A DNA stretch of 64,000 nucleotides from Caprimulgus europaeus (lineage: Eukaryota; Chordata; Aves; Caprimulgiformes; Caprimulgidae), in assembly GCA_907165065.1 (NCBI GenBank), contig OU015528.1, forward strand, positions 21,528,015 through 21,592,014. Reading direction: 5' to 3'. Under the pieces are notes generated by a model that made no database searches, was not told the origin of the DNA, and worked only from the letters and a program-made list of their open reading frames with translations. The translations under genes were made by a program, and so were the position numbers. Within the stretch, counting starts at the first letter, position 1. Each line of letters opens with the position of its first letter. Of the stretch, positions 25,401-36,100 are shown one piece after another.

Positions 25401-28400
25401 CTTTGCTTGGAGTGATTTGTTCAGGGTGTATGAGAAGGTAATCTGTAATCTGGTACTGAAGTCAAAACAATAAATTCTCTTTGCAGAATTTTTGCACCTT
25501 TCTCAGACAGTGTCAGCTGTTTTGAAACCTGATTTCTATAAATTAAATTTGATTTTTCACTGCACCAGCCACTTTGAAAGCCATGTGAAGTCAATAAGCT
25601 TTTGACAATTCCACAGATGAGAGATCATCTGGCAGAACGGTAGCTGACTATAAGGATTAATTACCCACTGAAAGAGATTTGGATCAGAGAGCAAATTAAG
25701 GCAAAAGATCATTTTTGCACCACTTCTGAAAGAAAAAGCCACCTTATTTCTGTCATACACATACAGTAGGAGGGGAGCTCATCTTCACTAGACCATGTCC
25801 CCTTCACAGCAGTGGCTGGGTTCTCTCTAGTTGGTGCCTGTGCTTTCATATTGGAACACAGTCAAACATCACCAAACCCTCAAGGGATCTTTGAAACCAT
25901 TATGTTCACAAAGGGTAACTTAAAACCCTGCTCTGAACATTTCCAGCTTTGTGTGTTTAGAAATCCAAATCTAGGTTAAGTAAGAGCAAATTAATCACTT
26001 GTAAGTTTTCTTAATGCATTTCAGATACTTGCTTTGGACTTTTTTTGCTTCTCTCTGCAGGTACTTCTCTTCCCTTGTGCAATGAAAACATTACAGTCAT
26101 CCTCCTTCTTATCTCTGCTCTCACATACAGACAGTTCTGGATCATTTTATTTCTCTGTGCAGCAACAAATCTATTTTGCATCAGTTGGATATCTGATCTT
26201 CTCGCCTGGTTTTTCAGAACAGATATTCCACCATAAATAGGATGGTTTTGGAGGTGGTTCTCACTGGACCAAGTAGTGATGTCTATCAGCAATTTGAATG
26301 ATGCTTTCCTGTTTATCATATCTGAGATATACATCCTCTCTTACAGCAAACACCCTCTGTAGTCCTCTCCTGGAGTATGTGTATTGAGTCTTCAACGGAA
26401 GCCAGAAAGGATTTTGTTTGCTTGCAACTTCCACAGCTCAGAGTTCTCATTCAGCCTGGTAATGAGGCTTCCAGGCCTCAGAGGAGTAAGATTTGGAATA
26501 CTCTTCTAATTTGAGGGGTGGTAACAACCAATCTAATGGATTTAAATGAAAGTTACTCTCTTGAGGAACAGGATAATGACAGCAGAACTTGCTTCAATGG
26601 TTAAGCCTATCTGATAAATAAAACAGGACCACAGCACAGGTTTGGCTGGCTCAGTCCTCTGTGCTGCTTGTTTGCAAGAACACCTGTGCCAACTCTCCCA
26701 GGCAATGAATGGACATGTTCTAGGGCTATCACAGCCCAGGGGCTGTTTCCAGTAGACAGTATGGAAAAATCATCCTGTTTTGGGGGGATGATCTTTATCT
26801 CAAGGAGTCAGCATGAGAAGATACATGCAGTGCTAATGGGCTTAGTTAAAATAAACAGCTATTATTTACACTTTATCTACCTCTGGAAATACAGAAAAGG
26901 GACAGAAAATAATATATTCCCTGGACTAAGCATAGTACTTCTCTCAACATGGGGTAGAACCCAGTGACTTATGAAACCTTTCTCTTGTCTGTGGACTGGG
27001 TTATAGTCTGCCTTCCTACAAACTCTTCCTCTCTCATCTGCTCCTTGGCAAGTGTTTCCAGTTTCTTAGGGACTCCCTACAAGGATTCTGCCCTCCCTGA
27101 CCTGTCAGCCTCTGCTGAACAGAGCAGAAACTTTGAACAATTACCATGTATCGCTTTTCAGCCACCAAAGATTGTCACTGCACAATTGTCAGAGTCTGTG
27201 GGAACACCCAGAACTCAGTCACCTTTCTGCCCCTCTGCAGCAGACAGCACCAAGTTAATGAAACAAGCAGCAGAAGAATTAATGTCTACAGAAAATGACA
27301 GGTCCCTTCTGTGTTATTCAGGTCCTCTCTCAGACTCCCTGTACTAGCACCACTGGCTACAGAAGGCTGGGACTCTCACATACTTTACACGTACTCGGGC
27401 AGTAGCAGACAGCCCGGCTGCTCAACGCTAGCCAGTGTGTAGACTCAGCACTCACGCTCTGCCTCTGTAGACTGGCTTTCTAATTCTTATCTCTAAAAGG
27501 CCTGGTATTTGTTTATTGCAGAATGCTTCTCATTGTGTAGCAGAAAACTCTTGTTATTGTCCCAAGCTCTGAGGTATTCCTGGTGCATATTCAAGACTGG
27601 GGTTCACTTCTGCCTTTGCTTTGTTAGAACTGGGGACTCCACCAGTTTGCAGTGTGAATGCCACCCGCAATTGCCAACCAATTTCCACTCTGGTAAAAAC
27701 TGTATGTTAAATGTGTGGCTTTATTTAGAAATCTCAGTGGCATTTACATAGTTCCAGTTCACAGCATTTATTGGACGTCTGTTTTGTTTCATGACTGTTT
27801 TATTACCCTACCTGTGGAAAACCTTAGCCTCTCAAACACTGAATTACAATACAGCTCATTGTATTCTGTGAGGCAGAACTCTTTATTTTTACTGGATTAA
27901 AAGTCACTCTGGTGGAACCAAGTTTCCAATACAATATTTCTTATGCAGCTTGGGACTTAATTTGGTTCCTATTTTTAATGATTAAAATAGCAGAGGGATG
28001 AATTAAATATATGCTAAATTGTTCATTTTTAACTGTGTGTTGTAGTCAAGTAATTATTAAGGAGAATGCTTGAGATAAAAAAAGTATTTTCAGTATGGTT
28101 CTGATCTATCCAAACATAAATAAGGTCCGAAATCCTTGTTTCATTTAAGTCACATTGCTGTCAGCAAGGCCAGAATTTTACCTAAAGAATGAAAACAACG
28201 TAAGAGACAAAATAAGACAGGAGAGTAGTGTTTTGCAAAGGAGCCACAGAGCATGCAATTGCCCAGAGCTGAACTCCGCAGTCACTGTTTCATGACCCAA
28301 ACATGAAATAGGAAAAGCATTTGCTTTCCCCTCGGTTACCACACTTCTGAAATGATGGAATTTTCCATCATTTCATAACCTGCAGTGCTGTGATTTCTCC

Positions 28401-30189
28401 TTCTGATTAGGAATTGCAGCCAACTGATAATGGAAAGAAATCTGCCAGACCATATGGTGGAAAATTCCAAGGAATAGTAGTACATCTAGTCTGAAAGATA
28501 CCCCAGTGATGTAGATTTGACAAAATAATGTTTATTTTGTAAAAGAGTTTCACTTAATACCATTAGCAGGACTAAGAATCCTTTAGAACTGCAGATGCTG
28601 TGTAGTGTGACAGATAAGTGGGTGGCAATGCAGGCAATTCAGCATGTTACAGGGCCATTGGTAAACAGCAACATTATTAAGAATTAATCTGAAATGCAAT
28701 TGGGCTAGTGACTGGCTAGCAGTACCTCACTAGAACTTATTCATCTGTATTTCCTGATGCATGGTCTGTTCAACTTGCAGGTTCTTCTTTCCATGACCAA
28801 GTCTGCTGAGTTCCTTTTCCATCATCCAGTTTGTAGACCACTTGTTCCTCTCAGCACTGACACTGGTCCCTACACTCTAGGGTTCCTGGCTTTTACATGC
28901 CTGGCCTATATATATTTTGCACATCTAGAATGGTGCCATATGAACAGCAGACAACAACTGACAGCAGTAGTAAATGTCCACCAAAAAGGCTTTTGATCTT
29001 CTTCCAGTCTGTCTACACCTCCATCACCTCACTGTTCCTTCAACTTGTTCACGATGGACTTTGTCATACAGCATTCAGTGAATTTCTTCAGTTCAGGCTC
29101 ACTCAGTCTAATCTCTTCTTGGAGGGCTTCTGTTGGTGCCCTTTCCCCCCTTCTTTATATCACAGTCTTGAATACTCCTTGCCACTTCATTCTTGTACTT
29201 TCCATCAAAGTACAGCACTTGAAAATTTCTTGCTTGCAAGTCTCCTACTGAACTCATTCCTCAGAAATTGGCTTCATGACTACAGTACAAAATGTACCTA
29301 CATTTGCAATCATGCTACATACAGAATTTAGTTTCAGATAATTTAGTATCTCTTTAGGGTTTTTGTTCCTGTTTGATTCTGTAAGGTATTTCCACAGGGC
29401 ACAATCCGTCTTTTTCTTGCCACCTGCTGTCTTCTCTTTCCAAAAACAAATATGGAACTGTGCCTGTACAATCCATGTTATTTCTCTTATTCCTTCTCAT
29501 CTTGGCAGTGGGGCCTGGCCTTTTGAAGGTTTCTTCTTTCTGAGTGAGAGTACTGAATGTAACATTCAGTATTTTCCTCCCATGCATTTGAGTGATTTGT
29601 GCTGAATGGAATCCAAATCTTACTGGTACGGCTCCTGTTCACATTTTGAAAGATCTGCTGACGTCTCTGGAGCTCTGTCCTGTGCTCTGGGGCTTAACTC
29701 ATACAAAGATGATGAATGCCCAAGGTGCAGACAATTAAGTAATTGCCTTCTGCTACAAGGAAACCCCAGAGCAAGGCACAGTAGCAATGCACCTGATGCT
29801 TTATACCTGAAGTAATCTAAGTGATGAGAGTCTCACAGGCATTCAGGAGTCAAGGATACCATTTTTGTCTACATCAGTTACAGGCAATATGGAAGTGAGG
29901 GGTGCACCTTTCCCACACCAAACAGATACAGTTTACTTAGGATCCTAGTTGCTTTCAGGTTTCTCTGAGGTGATATGAACCAGCTCCTAGCCATGTCTGT
30001 CTCTTTGCACTTATTACTATGATAACTACACTCTTAAAATTGGTCTCATTGGTCTCCCAGTTATATGCCTAGTCTGATAAGATGAGGGAGGGTCTGCAGT
30101 GGGTATCCAGCAGATTTTAAAAGTGTACAACTTCTTTTTAGACAAAGCACCTAATACTGATTGAAAAAACAAGACTAAAGCAAAGACAA
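22217..30189 (-). other. ST7: ST7 intron, mostly featureless
   Basis: The first 270 bases belong to the CpG island, followed by A-rich runs at about 22591-22621. The palindrome at 28348-28375 is the only other structure. No exon on either strand is convincing. Confidence 0.75.
28348..28375. repeat. Near-perfect palindrome, 13-bp arms
   Basis: TGAAATGATGGAA at 28348-28360 and its exact reverse complement at 28363-28375 are separated by TT. It lies in the ST7 intron between the exons at 31322 and 22216. No function is apparent. Confidence 0.9.
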
Positions 30190-30503
30190 CCTTCCCCTGA
30201 GGAGGGGAAGTGGAGAAGGAGCTGCTGATCTCTTCTTCCTGGGATTCAGTGATAGGACATGTGAGAATGGTTCAAAGCTGCACCAGAGGAGGGTTAGACC
30301 AGACATCAGGAGGCATTTCTTTACTGAGAGGGTGATCAAACTCTGGAACAGGCTTCCTAGAGAGGTGGTTGATGCCCCAAGCCTGTCAGTGTTTAAGAGG
30401 CATTTGGACAGTGCCCTTAACAACATGCTTTAACTTTTGGTCAGCCCTGAAGTGGTCACGCAGTTGGACTAGATGATCATTGTAGGTCCCTTCAATCTCA
30501 AAG
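30190..30503 (+). repeat. CR1 LINE 3' end fragment leading into pentamer array
   Basis: The sequence CCAGACATCAGGAGGCATTT, GAACAGGCTTCCTAGAGAGG, GCCTGTCAGTGTTTAAGAGG and TTGGACTAGATGATCATTGT followed by AGGTCCCTTCAATCTC is the 3' untranslated end of a CR1 subfamily. In a normal copy the tail would be a few ATTCT-type units; here those units begin at 30504 and have grown into a long array. It is antisense to ST7. The 5' boundary is approximate. Confidence 0.9.
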
Positions 30504-30868
30504 ATTCTATTCTATTCTATTCTATTCTATTCTATTCTATTCTATTCTATTCTATTCTATTCTATTCTATTCTATTCTATTCTGTTCTGTTCTGTTCCGT
30601 TCCATTCCATTCCATTCCATTCCATTCCATTCCATTCCATTCCATTCCATTCTATCCCATTCTATTCCATTCTATCCCATTCTATCCCATTCTATCCCAT
30701 TCTATTCTATTCTATTCTATTCTATTCTATTCTATTCTATTCTATTCTATTCTATTCTATTCTTTTCTGTTCTGTTCTGTTCTATTCTATTCTATTCTAT
30801 TCTATTCTATTCTATTCTATTCTATTCTATTCTATTCTATTCTATTCTATTCTATTCTATTCTATTCT
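30504..30868 (+). repeat. ATTCT-type pentanucleotide array, 73 units
   Basis: 365 bp, exactly 73 five-base units, stay in one register from end to end with substitutions only and no indels. The array is mainly ATTCT, with inner blocks of GTTCT, GTTCC, ATTCC (about 30600-30650), mixed ATCCC/ATTCT units, and a second short GTTCT block near 30770-30780. It begins directly at a CR1 tail, so it very likely grew from that tail. In the ST7 transcript it would read as an AGAAT-type repeat. It lies about 450 bases downstream of the exon at 31322-31404 in the transcript. A long open frame across it on the plus strand is an artefact of the five-base period. Confidence 0.97.
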
Positions 30869-31321
30869 TCCTTGGAATCCTGGCATCAGAACTGGGTTCA
30901 TTGCTAATATTCTGCTCGATGTTGCTCTAATAAGTCCTGCCATAACTTTCTAAAAGGACAATGCTGAGATATTTGGCACATCTCCTCCCCTTCTTTTTAC
31001 CAGACTTTTTACTTCTGTAGTACTTGTTAATGGCAATACTTAATGTACAAACATTTGTTATGAATTACTAATCGCTACAGGGTAATCAGTGGGGCACATT
31101 GTCCTTCAAGACTTGTTTTTCTTTGGACACGGCACTGAAACATTTTCTGTCTGGTTTGTTTGTTTTTGTTTTTTTTTCCCCACAGAAAAAGCAGTACAAA
31201 AAAAGAAAAACAGATTTTATATATTGCAGAAAAGACACCTATTAATCTTGATAAAGCCTGAAATCTCATTCTGGATAATGAAATCAATTTGTAAAGTGAT
31301 ACTAATATATCTAGTACTTAC

Positions 31322-31404
31322 CAAAATAAGTCCCGAGATTAATGAGGAAGTGCCTGTCAGGGCAACATAGAACTTGGGGGTTAATGTGTTCAAAAACATA
31401 CTCA
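31322..31404 (-). CDS. ST7: ST7 coding exon (second coding exon): [11 protein letters not shown] segment
   Basis: This 83-bp exon starts with two bases that complete a split Val codon, then codes 27 residues beginning [12 protein letters not shown] and ending SLISGLIL. The acceptor is a long pyrimidine tract ending TTTTTCAG just above 31404, and the donor is GTAAGT at 31321-31316. The segment follows the first membrane helix of ST7, and its hydrophobic end ([15 protein letters not shown]) begins the next membrane-associated stretch, which continues into the IFEWW exon. It corresponds to about residues 52-78. The exon ends in phase 0 and joins directly to ATC (Ile) of the next exon. The sequence looks unchanged from other vertebrates as I remember them. 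The pentanucleotide array lies only about 450 bases further along the transcript in the following intron. Confidence 0.95.
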
Positions 31405-32419
31405 CTGAAAAAGAAAAGAGAGGAAACCATGAGTACAAGAGCAGGACATGTTCTCCACATGTGTCGTCTCCTCCCAACTGCTTTCCAACTCCAGATAAAT
31501 TATTACCTTAATTCTGATTAAAAAAGAGAGTTTAAAGAACATTCTGTTCCATCTGCCTAACGTGGTAAAGCAGAGCATTAGACTGCCACATGCAAAATTT
31601 TGTTTTCACAACAAAGTCAGTCACAAGGCATTGGAAAACAGTTGCACATACATATTTGGGTCTTTCCCATTCCAGCCAGTGCTCTGCTCACACCGAGTTC
31701 AGGATTCCCCATGATATTATCTGCCTTTCCTACTCCATTGCACTTTGAAATCTCAGGGGCCAATCTCAATGTCCTGCATTCAACATTCTCTCAACATCCC
31801 GTATGATCTTGGTGAAACTATCTGCACAAATTTTGAAAAGTCTTTTACTTCTCATTGCCTTGGTTCCTCACTTACCAGGTAGGAGATAATAGCATTTCCC
31901 AAACTCATTCCTCTGCATTAAAGTTGGTGAACAACTCAGTATAACAGTGAATAAATGCATAAAACAGATTAGTAAAAGATCTAATTGGCTTTCTGATAAT
32001 TAGGGGTGAGAATCAGGATAGTTGTCCAGATTATCTGGAATCTAGGGCAGAAGCAAAGCCAGACAACCTGCAAGGAATGGCAACTCCATCTGTATGGGCT
32101 TCTGAAAATTCAAAGGGCTTTTCTAGTCATATCACATTTTGGAAGCCGCTGAGAGAATCACCAGGTAGTGGTGTTTAGCCTCCCATAGAAAATCCCTATG
32201 GTTTTAAGATAATAAAATAATATTTTTATAAGTTTTGGAAGCTAATAGAGAGAACTGGAGCTCTTCCACTAAATACTAGATATTTCAAGAAAACTCTCAA
32301 TTTCCCATCACCTCCATCTTCCACAAATTAAAATATTCTCTATTAAACTACATGGGGGTTAGAATATCTTTTGTAAAAAAACCCCATAGGTCTCATGCTT
32401 GACTAGTGCCAAAGTATTT

Positions 32420-32482
32420 CTCATACATATATACAGATATATGTATATACACACATATATATTTTTGTAGATATACATGCAT
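32420..32482. repeat. Imperfect AT/AC-rich simple repeat
   Basis: Alternating ATAT, GTAT and ACAC units with interruptions. The purine-pyrimidine alternation is typical of a worn dinucleotide repeat. Confidence 0.7.
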
Positions 32483-33120
32483 CCATGACTGAAGAGGGGG
32501 CTGACAGAAGTTATCAGGTAAATTTAAAAGGCTTGTCACAGACTACCAGTCAGTCATTAAAAAACACTGATAAAAGACCTGGGTATGTAGGTGGGAGGCC
32601 CTCAGTTCATTCTGTTCCTTTTAGAAATGACACTTACTGAAATAAAACAATATAGAGCCAAAAAATGAAGAGAAGACAACAACAGTAGGATACAAATCAT
32701 CAAACATATGATTAATTTTCCATGACCAATAAAACAGAAAATTGTTTTACAAAAACGCACCACTAAAAGAGATTGAAACCCTGCAATTCAGCTGCTTTGC
32801 TTGGGGTTGACTGCATATTTTGTTTTTTTTTTTAATTGAAAAAGCCATAGACTGTTAAAATGGAAGTGTCATTTTCTGCTCCACCAGAGTGCCATTAAGC
32901 CCCAAGCTGATATAATAAAGAGCTAGCTTGGTGGCTTTTAATTCTATCATACATTTTCCTTCACAAATGAGTTGGATGCCAGATTCTCAGCTAGTGTAAA
33001 TCAGCATAGCATCCCCAATTTTACTGTGTGCAACATAGCTACACTGATTTATGACAGCTCTGGCTCAATCCCTCAAAAGGGATTTTCCAACATCTTATTT
33101 ATTTTTTTTCTCCATTCCTA

Positions 33121-33145
33121 TTCTTTCTTTCTTTCTTTTTTTTTA
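33121..33145 (+). repeat. TTTC simple repeat ending in poly-T
   Basis: Several TTTC units run into a tract of T. Such runs are common in introns, and no element is recognised beside it. Confidence 0.75.
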
Positions 33146-36100
33146 AATGTCTAATACAAGCTGACTTTTAAATAGTAGTCCCTGCTTTCTCCAGCCCCAG
33201 TACCTGCTAAGAAGGAAGAGGAATGGAGAGACTGAAATAGCTTTGGCTTCTACAAACCACCCATGAGTCCTTTAGAGGAAACATTCCTCATTCTGGAATG
33301 CAAACATAAGCCAGAGACATAATCAAACTGTGTCACTGGGGACATTTCAGACTGCCAGTGAAATTACTTCCTCTGCTTAGGTCAGGATATTCCTGAGAGA
33401 GAATACGCTGTGATGGGATATGTCCATGTCCCCCATGTAGCACAGTTCTGCTGCAGTGCCAACAATAATATGAAAAGCCAGACTTTACAGAAGTGCTTTG
33501 TCTTCCTTTGCTTCACCATAGCTTCACAACTCATGGAATGATGGAATTTTTCCTATTAAATGGGAAAAAAATACTTCTATTACCCTGGAGGAAATTTGAT
33601 TTCCAAAGTTGTGAAGCCACCTAACTTTCCTGTGTTTTAGAAGATTCCACATGAGGATATCCATTTAACAACGATATAGTCTATTAGTTTTAAATTCTTA
33701 TTGCCCGTTTCACTAAGAAATGCTGCAAAGAGAACAAAGTTTCGTAAGTGGTGATGAGATATTCAGTTACTGTTACTTATTGCCATCAATAAAATTCACT
33801 TTGGGAAATGCATCCCCATTTGGAAGAGCCCTCTCAACAAATTAGCTCCATGGAGCTCATCAATGGAATAGAATGAATGAGGCTCTTAAGAAATGCTCTT
33901 GGCTTTGTCTGTCACCACTCTTTTACAAGCAATGAATACTGATTTATAGACAAACCCCTAGATCTGAACGGAGATAGGATTTTATTTATCTGTCATTTTC
34001 ACCAGTGTTACTACTTTCTTTGCTTCCATGTACACTGGTGCTCCCTTATGCCCTTTACTATAGGCTGCTACAATTCTTCACTTCTACAGCTTAGTCATGG
34101 GATCCGGCAAAATACTGCCTAAATTTGGATAGCAGTTATTCTTCCTCTTTATCTCTATTTCATGAAATGGCAGGAATGAGGAGCAGAGAGAGATTTCTGA
34201 GAAGTGAGAGTTGAAGATACCAGCAGGAGATGCTTGCAGAATAAAGAAGCCAGGTAGAATCACCAGTGAAAGGTGGTACTGTATGTCCTTTCTTCTGAAT
34301 TCATGACAAGCCAGTGCATGCTTAATTACTTCTGTCCACAACAAGAAGGTGGTGCAGTTATTCAGCTTGGGGTATCACCTCTTGTCTGTAACTTGGCAGG
34401 ACTTAAATATGGAAAGAGACTTGCCTGATGTTCCCAACTCATTTGAAATTACTGTTAAATCCCAGTTATTTCCAAGAGCTTTTGATGAAGTATGATTTAT
34501 TTTAAGCATGTTAGTAGAGATGATGGAATACAGTACAGCCTGGTTTTTTTTAAAGAAAAGCAACATGACCTATAAATGCTGTATAAACAAGCCAAGCATG
34601 CCTGCTTATGAGTGGCTCCTGGCCTTACAAATACTCACCCCTCTCTTTCTTCCCTTCTCTTTATAGCTTTCATTTTAATCATGCTTGAGTCACCCAGAAT
34701 AAGGTACTATTTTACATTTACCATTACACTGGTAAATCATTCCTTCCTATTGTGTAATATCTAGGGAAGGACTGTTATTTCATTGTTAAATGTGCATGCT
34801 CACAGAGATGAATTTACATCCAATTCAATTAATTAGCAAACAAGCTAAAAAAGCACACAAGACATAACTAATATTCCCTGTTGAGGCTAATCAAAAGAGG
34901 CAACTGAAATGTTCTTGAAGGCTGATGCCGTTTCATTCCAGTTATGTCTGTTATTCATTTTGCCAATACTTGTGATTCATTCTGAACATGGGAATAAACA
35001 AAAGAGGAAAATCCAGATATTTTTCAAGTGACAAAACCCTCAAATCATGTAAAATGTATCACTCAAGGTGATAAAGCACTATGTTGCTTTTACAGATTTC
35101 TTCAAGGACTTGAGGTATTCTGATTTCAACCGTGTCAGGAACCACAGCAGGAGGGAAGTAGTGGGGTTAAACTGCTCGAAGTGTCACCATGCTGCTGTTA
35201 CCAGTTAATTACATTAGAAGATCATCAGGGGAGAGAGCATTGCAAACTACCTACTATCCTCACATATGGATCTACTAAAATAACAGCCCCATTACCTACT
35301 TCTGAATGTGAGGCTATGTAGCTTGCATAGTAAGGTGCAAATAAAAATTTAATAGCAATGTTACATAAATCATATACACTAACAGATCAAGCAAAGACAG
35401 GACTGCATCATTTATGGCACTTCTAAGAGGAAAAATAATTCCCCAGACAGAATGTTATCTTAAAATAGAGATAAAGTTAAATAGATACCAATAACTTAGT
35501 ACAAATAAAAAGATACATTGCAGACCCAGAATTAAAGATCAAACATAAACAGTCCAAATCTATTGAAACACACATGAAGGCACAGCTCTTTTTGTGTCAG
35601 TATTTCTGTGCTTCTAAGCAATGTAAGGTTTCTGGTACAGAAATAAGAACAAATAGCCAGGAAATACAGAAAAGCATATAGTTACAGAGCCCTTCTTGTG
35701 CATTACTGGTCCTTAAGTCATCATAGCTATAGTATCTTTGTCACTACAAAATTTCACTGCACTTGTGTCTCCACCCTCTATATTATTTGCTTGGTATGCA
35801 GACCAATTCAAATTCCTATAACACCAGTGCCAAGAGTCCAAATCCTTTAGACAGGTGACAAGCTAAGAAACTTATTGTGGAGGACCTTTGACACAACAAT
35901 TCAGCTTCTTTTCACTGCAACCATCCATTCAAGATGGTGTTCAAACATGTTGCAGAGGATGCGGAAGTGACTGGCTTATTTCACAGGGGCCTCAGCATGG
36001 ATTAATGCAGCCCCCCCCAATCCAAAGTAATTGCAACAGTGAAGAACTCTTCTACCAAAATGTCAGCAAAGAGGGCAAAATAAAGTTCAATAAACTTATT

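Larger units (their letters stand above)
10339..31404 (-). other. ST7: ST7 gene, internal part (seven coding exons and six introns)
   Basis: Seven exons on the minus strand splice into one continuous frame that matches the vertebrate ST7 protein from about residue 52 to 298 (numbering from memory of the human protein). Introns in transcription order are about 9105, 3936, 568, 1149, 2329 and 3236 bp. Every donor is GT (GTAAGT, GTGAGC, GTAAGT, GTAAGA, GTGAGT, GTAAGT, GTGAGT) and every acceptor is AG. Exon-end phases are 0, 1, 2, 1, 2, 1, 0 and all join cleanly. ST7 is a multi-pass membrane protein of the ST7 family, proposed as a tumour suppressor in human 7q31; its biochemical activity is not established. 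Residues such as LRPADA and YRRSQQLQHHG favour ST7 over its paralogue ST7L. The first exon (N-terminus, first membrane segment) and the exons after KMMRD were searched for and not found here. There are no disabling changes, so this is a functional locus and not a processed copy. Confidence 0.94.

Noticed and set aside
30473..30907. A 144-codon plus-strand open frame rich in Phe, Tyr, Ser, Ile and Leu
   Set aside because: It is the translation of the ATTCT array; a five-base unit without stops in any frame gives a long false open frame.
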